From: Phycisphaerales bacterium
GTDB lineage: Bacteria; Planctomycetota; Phycisphaerae; Phycisphaerales; UBA1924
Direction: 5' to 3'
DNA: 7,439 nucleotides
Assembly (NCBI GenBank): GCA_016764015.1
Contig: JAESSR010000046.1
Location: 1-7,439, forward strand
Position 1 is the stretch's first letter. Every line of letters starts with the position of its first letter. The notes below the pieces were generated by a model. The model did no database searches and had not been told where the DNA came from. It saw only the letters and a program-made list of their open reading frames with translations. The position numbers and the translations under genes were made by a program. Below are positions 4,782-7,439 of this stretch, in pieces.

Positions 4782-4856
4782 GGCCCCATCGTCTAGCTAG
4801 GTCCAGGACACCAGGTTTTCATCCTGGTAACGCGGGTTCAAATCCCGCTGGGGTCA
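4782..4856 (+). tRNA. tRNA-Glu (anticodon TTC)
   Basis: The 75-base gene folds as a cloverleaf with an acceptor stem GGCCCCA/TGGGGTC, anticodon stem CCAGG/CCTGG with loop TTTTCAT (anticodon TTC at 4818-4820, reading GAA/GAG), and T arm GCGGG-TTCAAAT-CCCGC. The discriminator is A and CCA is not encoded. It has its own promoter and terminator, so it is transcribed as a single-tRNA unit. Confidence 0.97.
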
Positions 4857-4860
4857 TTTC

Positions 4861-4893
4861 GCTGGAGGTTCTGACGAGCCTCCAGCCTTTTTT
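4861..4893 (+). terminator. Rho-independent terminator of tRNA-Glu
   Basis: GCTGGAGG (4861-4868) pairs perfectly with CCTCCAGC (4879-4886), and the run of six T at 4888-4893 follows. It begins 5 bases after the mature tRNA end. Its T run touches an ATG at 4894, which argues against that ATG as the start of the next gene. Confidence 0.92.
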
Positions 4894-4941
4894 ATGCGCC
4901 GATTGTTTTGTGACACTCGCAACAACATCCATAGTTGCCTG

Positions 4942-4957
4942 CTGAGCCTATGCTCAG
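4942..4957. repeat. Hairpin-forming dyad in the leader of the VOC gene
   Basis: CTGAGC (4942-4947) and GCTCAG (4952-4957) are perfect inverted copies with a 4-base CTAT loop. It lies in the 108-base gap between the tRNA-Glu terminator and the VOC gene, the only place for that gene's promoter. No clear promoter hexamers were found by eye. Confidence 0.35.
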
Positions 4958-5001
4958 GCATTACTGAGTGGGTCTACGACTCGCCAAATCTGGAGGCGCA
5001 G

Positions 5002-5385
5002 ATGAAACGAGTGACAGGCATTGGTGGAGTGTTCTTCAAGGCAAAGGATCCCAAAGCGTTGGGGCAATGGTATCGAACTCACCTAGGCATTAATGTCGAG
5101 GAATGGGGAGGGGCCGCATTCCAGTGGGCGGATGATAATCCTGATGGTGCGGGCTCAACAAACTGGTGCCTGTTTAAAGATGAGGCCTCATACTTTGCAC
5201 CGAGTACATCGAGCTTCATGATCAACTATCGAGTCGAAGATTTAGATGCCCTGATCGCCTTGTTGCGTGAGGAAGGGTGCGATGTGGATGAGAAGGTAGA
5301 AGACACCGAGTTTGGCAAGTTCGGCTGGGTCATGGACCCAGAAGGCAATCGGGTTGAACTTTGGCAGCCACCAGTAGGCGGATGA
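5002..5385 (+). CDS. VOC / glyoxalase-fold family protein, 127 aa
   Basis: This is a single-pair vicinal-oxygen-chelate fold protein, related to glyoxalase I, bleomycin-resistance and similar proteins; the substrate is unknown. ATG 5002 (MKRVTGIGG) is chosen because a GGAGG site lies 5 bases upstream and family alignments normally begin with this strand. The first beta-alpha-beta-beta-beta module is GGVFFKAKDPKALGQWYRTHLGI plus the FQW and NWCLFK strands. The second is SFMINYRVEDLDALIALLREEGC and FGWVMDPEGNRVELWQPP, with the family-typical acidic metal-ligand position at E119 (NRVELW). Lacking a clear His ligand in the first strand, it may not be a true glyoxalase I. It converges with recX, leaving a 3-base gap and no terminator. 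Confidence 0.88.
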   Translation: MKRVTGIGGVFFKAKDPKALGQWYRTHLGINVEEWGGAAFQWADDNPDGAGSTNWCLFKDEASYFAPSTSSFMINYRVEDLDALIALLREEGCDVDEKVEDTEFGKFGWVMDPEGNRVELWQPPVGG

Positions 5386-5388
5386 TGT

Positions 5389-6108
5389 TTATGTCGATCT
5401 AAGTTTGAGTTCATCCACTACTTTGCGGATGACATCAAAGTCAAACCCACGCCGAGCAAGCCGACCCGTGATTCGGCGGATCCGCACTTCGGGTTCGTGA
5501 CGATCTGAGATCGAACGGGCAGCCGACTGGGCAAGCTTGCGAGCGTCCGCAATCGTGTCGCGGTCTTCGAGCGCTTCGTCGAGTACAAGGGTAATCAGTG
5601 AAGTCTCGATTCCCTTCTCACGCAACTTGCCTTCGAGCAATCTTCGCCCGGCGGGCTTACGGATAAGCTGATTCCGCACAACGCTGCGGGCATAGTTCTC
5701 ATCATCGAGCACTTGGAGTTCGGTGAGCCTATGGATCGTCCATTCGATCGCGTCGGCTTCATAACCATATTGCTTGAGTTTGCGTCCGAGTTCTTTACCA
5801 GACTTGGCTCGCTTGACGAGGATTCGGATACCCGCGCGATACGCATTGCCTTGGGCGAGTTCTTCGCCCAGCGTTGCGGCGAGGTCTTCAGTCCAAGGCG
5901 TCCCAACTTCGAGCTTGTGATCGCCTTTGGTGTCGAGGAGGATTCGTCCAAGCCGACGCCGATCGACGAAGAGCGTCACGCGGGCGGCGTCATCCTCGCA
6001 TGGATGAAGCGAACTGATCGACTCCGACCCATCGAGCAACAACGGCTCAAGTTCCTTCTTTGGATACCTGCCCCGTTGCCCATACGAGTTGCGATGATAG
6101 GTACTCAT
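5389..6108 (-). CDS. recX: RecX-family regulator of RecA, 239 aa
   Basis: RecX proteins bind along RecA filaments and limit RecA recombinase and coprotease activity. Residues 42-75 give the beta-rich N-terminal region found in longer RecX proteins (ARVTLFVDRRRLGRILL). Three helical repeats follow at about 88-131, 133-173 and 180-235. The signature pieces are AYRAGIRILVKRAKSGKELGRKL, then GYEADAIEWTIHRLTELQVLDDENYARSVVRNQL, then GRRLLEGKLREKGI. The final repeat ends RRITGRLARRGFDFDVIRKVVDEL. The length is within the family range. The ATG overlaps the stop codon of the upstream TPR gene (ATGA) and has no Shine-Dalgarno of its own, so translation is probably coupled. recA is not in this window. 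The first 40 residues are not conserved in any way I recognise, and a later start cannot be excluded. Confidence 0.9.
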   Translation of the reverse strand: MSTYHRNSYGQRGRYPKKELEPLLLDGSESISSLHPCEDDAARVTLFVDRRRLGRILLDTKGDHKLEVGTPWTEDLAATLGEELAQGNAYRAGIRILVKRAKSGKELGRKLKQYGYEADAIEWTIHRLTELQVLDDENYARSVVRNQLIRKPAGRRLLEGKLREKGIETSLITLVLDEALEDRDTIADARKLAQSAARSISDRHEPEVRIRRITGRLARRGFDFDVIRKVVDELKLRST

Positions 6109-6413
6109 GTGATAGAGTCTAACAGCCCCGACAGCTCAGAAGCAGCATGCCCATCATTGATCTTTCGGGCAGCCTCGATTCCTGATTGAATCACCAGTTT
6201 GGCTTCATCGGTTTTTCCAGAATCATGGAGTGCTTGTCCTTTGAAGAAGTACGCATAGAGGTATTCAGGGTCGAGTTCGAGCACCTTGTCATAGCACGCG
6301 ATCGCCTGCTCATGATCGCCGACACTGGCGTGTTCTTGCCCGAGCCCATAATGGACAAACGGGTCATTCGGATCGAGTGTGAGTAGTTTTTTGAGTTGGG
6401 CGATCGTTGGCAT
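6105..6413 (-). CDS. Tetratricopeptide-repeat protein, 102 aa
   Basis: Two TPR units are readable. The first spans 17-50 (DPFVHYGLGQEHASVGDHEQAIACYDKVLELDPE), with canonical Y/G/A/Y/A/L/P spacing. The second begins at 51 (YLYAYFFKGQALHDSGKTDEAK) and is followed by a capping helix to about 99. A partial helix at 4-12 precedes the first. TPRs form a superhelical groove for protein-protein binding, so this is an adaptor rather than an enzyme. There is no signal peptide or membrane segment, so it is likely cytoplasmic. ATG 6413 has no Shine-Dalgarno. It sits six bases after an extended -10 element, so the mRNA may be leaderless. It overlaps recX by 4 bases and is the first gene of that operon. 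Confidence 0.88.
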   Translation of the reverse strand: MPTIAQLKKLLTLDPNDPFVHYGLGQEHASVGDHEQAIACYDKVLELDPEYLYAYFFKGQALHDSGKTDEAKLVIQSGIEAARKINDGHAASELSGLLDSIT

Positions 6414-6419
6414 GCACAG

Positions 6420-6428
6420 ATCATATCA
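6420..6428 (-). promoter_or_regulatory. Extended -10 promoter of the tpr-recX operon
   Basis: On the minus strand TGA-TATGAT (6428-6420) matches the extended -10 pattern TGnTATAAT with one mismatch. Six bases (6419-6414) separate it from the A of the TPR start codon at 6413, so transcription would start at or next to that A. No good -35 is present, which the extended -10 could compensate. Confidence 0.55.
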
Positions 6429-6451
6429 CAATCTGGATGCTCGAAGGCACT

Positions 6452-6490
6452 GAAAACAAAGGAAAACCCTGTCCGATTCCGGACAGGGTT
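6452..6490 (-). terminator. Rho-independent terminator of the 3-hydroxybutyryl-CoA dehydrogenase gene
   Basis: An 11-bp perfect stem (6465-6475 with 6480-6490, 4-base loop ATTC) lies 28 bases beyond the stop codon. Reading the minus strand it is followed by a T-rich tract (6452-6464). It separates the dehydrogenase gene from the downstream tpr-recX operon. Confidence 0.85.
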
Positions 6491-6517
6491 GTATGAGTTT
6501 TGAATGGACAGTTGGAT

Positions 6518-7378
6518 TTACTTCGAATAGTCAAACACGCCGCGACCGGCCTTGTTGCCGAGTCGGCCTGCAACAACCAACTGCTTGAGCAACGGGCATG
6601 CGCGGTACCGATCGTTGTTGAGCCCTTCAGCCATCACATCCATGATGTGCACACAGGTGTCGAGCCCAATAAAGTCGGCCAACCGCAACGGCCCCATTGG
6701 GTGTGCCATGCCAAGTTTCATGATCTCATCGATATGCTTAGGCTCGGCGACGCCTTCCATCCATGCATAGAACGCCTCGTTGATCATTGGCATCAACACA
6801 CGGTTTGATACAAATCCTGCGCGGTCGTTTGCTGGCACCGCGACCTTGCCCATTGCTTCGGAGAGTGCGATGGTACGTTTGGTGGTTTCTTCGGAGGTTG
6901 CCAACCCGTTGATGACTTCGACGAGTTTCATGATTGGCACCGGGTTGAAGAAGTGCATCCCGATGAATCGATCAGCCGCGTCGCCAACACTGGTTGCAAG
7001 ATCGGTGATCGAGATCGACGAAGTGTTCGTGGCAAGGATCTGATTGTCGGTGAACTTATCCGCGAGACCCGCAAAGATTTTCTTCTTGAGATCAACATCT
7101 TCAACAACCGCTTCGATCACGATATCAGCGTCATAGATCGCATTGATATCGTTGGCGTAGCTGAGCTTGGCTTTGGCGCCGGCGACATCGTCCTCGGTCA
7201 TGCGTCCCTTTTCTACGCCGCGGGCGAAGAGCTTGGCATGGAATCCTTCGCACCGGGTGAGCGCGTCGGAGTTGAGATCGTAGATAACGGTTTCAAACCC
7301 ATTGACCGCCGAGATTTGAGCGATGCCGCCGCCCATTTGTCCGCTGCCAATGATCGCGACTTTGTTGATTCCGTGCAT
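6518..7378 (-). CDS. hbd: 3-hydroxybutyryl-CoA dehydrogenase, 286 aa
   Basis: The enzyme interconverts 3-hydroxyacyl-CoA (typically 3-hydroxybutyryl-CoA) and 3-ketoacyl-CoA with NAD(H), in beta-oxidation or butyrate/PHB-type metabolism in the cytoplasm. The N-terminal Rossmann domain shows GSGQMG (G11, G13, G16) and D34 at the end of the second strand. The active site matches the family: S120 in ATNTSSISI, H142 in HFFNPV, E154 in LVEV and N192 in FVSNR. The C-terminal helical domain ends KAGRGVFDYSK, the usual terminus. The 286-aa length is standard for the monofunctional short form. ATG 7378 is supported by an AAAGGAG site 7 bases upstream. The true chain-length preference is unknown, so paaH- or fadB-like naming is equally possible. 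The gene is a single unit with its own terminator. Confidence 0.95.
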   Translation of the reverse strand: MHGINKVAIIGSGQMGGGIAQISAVNGFETVIYDLNSDALTRCEGFHAKLFARGVEKGRMTEDDVAGAKAKLSYANDINAIYDADIVIEAVVEDVDLKKKIFAGLADKFTDNQILATNTSSISITDLATSVGDAADRFIGMHFFNPVPIMKLVEVINGLATSEETTKRTIALSEAMGKVAVPANDRAGFVSNRVLMPMINEAFYAWMEGVAEPKHIDEIMKLGMAHPMGPLRLADFIGLDTCVHIMDVMAEGLNNDRYRACPLLKQLVVAGRLGNKAGRGVFDYSK

Positions 7379-7385
7379 CGTCTAT

Positions 7386-7423
7386 CTCCTTTGAGGGTGG
7401 TCTAAAACAGGGTCAAAATGATA
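7386..7423 (-). promoter_or_regulatory. Ribosome binding site and possible -10 of the dehydrogenase gene
   Basis: AAAGGAG (7392-7386 on the minus strand) lies 7 bases before the ATG and fixes the start. Further up, TATCAT (7423-7418) could be a -10, with transcription from about 7411, but the matching -35 would fall outside the window. Confidence 0.45.
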
Positions 7424-7439
7424 GACTTGAGAGGCGAAT

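Noticed and set aside
4710..4796. A 28-codon open frame starting ATG 4710
   Set aside because: It has no ribosome binding site, covers the tRNA-Glu promoter and ends inside the tRNA.
4894..5001. N-terminal extension of the VOC protein from ATG 4894
   Set aside because: The ATG touches the T run of the tRNA-Glu terminator, the added 36 residues do not fit the family, and ATG 5002 has a GGAGG site.
5713..6189. A 158-codon plus-strand open frame across recX and the TPR gene
   Set aside because: It is antisense to two genes with clear family matches and lacks a start signal.
1..7439. CRISPR array, insertion-sequence ends or tandem repeats
   Set aside because: No regularly spaced direct repeats, transposase gene or paired terminal inverted repeats were seen when reading the window.

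Overview
This 7.4-kb window looks like a chromosomal segment of a planctomycete, possibly a member of the Phycisphaerae. That placement is inference. It rests on the style of the tyrosine recombinase (an LGLNCGYRAADI box I and an LWP stretch, as I recall from many planctomycete integrases), on moderate GC content and on short monocistronic housekeeping units. No rRNA or other strong taxonomic marker is present.

Left part (1-2740), accessory and probably mobile. Two coupled minus-strand genes (a 133-aa acidic hypothetical protein and a second gene cut by the window edge) are divergent from a plus-strand gene for a basic 185-aa protein with a winged-helix-like C-terminus. The roughly 230-bp gap between them is full of perfect palindromes. 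The basic protein gene overlaps tail-to-tail with a large tyrosine recombinase gene. The recombinase gene lies just downstream of the 3' end of a tRNA-Arg(ACG) gene, the classic position for an element integrated into a tRNA. I infer that the element occupies the left part and continues beyond position 1.

Middle part (2740-4900), host core genes. In order: tRNA-Arg(ACG) with its promoter and terminator, rpsT (ribosomal protein S20) with a promoter, a structured leader and a strong terminator, a CPBP-family intramembrane protease, an unrecognised 102-aa protein with operator-like dyads in front of it, and tRNA-Glu(TTC) with clear promoter and terminator.

Right part (4900-7439). A small VOC/glyoxalase-fold protein converges on a minus-strand tpr-recX pair. 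This pair has an ATGA overlap and what looks like a leaderless promoter. Upstream of the pair is a minus-strand 3-hydroxybutyryl-CoA dehydrogenase gene with its own terminator and a good ribosome binding site.

The points most worth a second look are the palindrome cluster at 456-647, the tRNA-Arg/recombinase junction with its wobble-rich tRNA 3' half, the recombinase lacking the usual box II histidine, and the candidate leaderless tpr-recX transcript. No CRISPR array, complete defence system or transposon end is visible.
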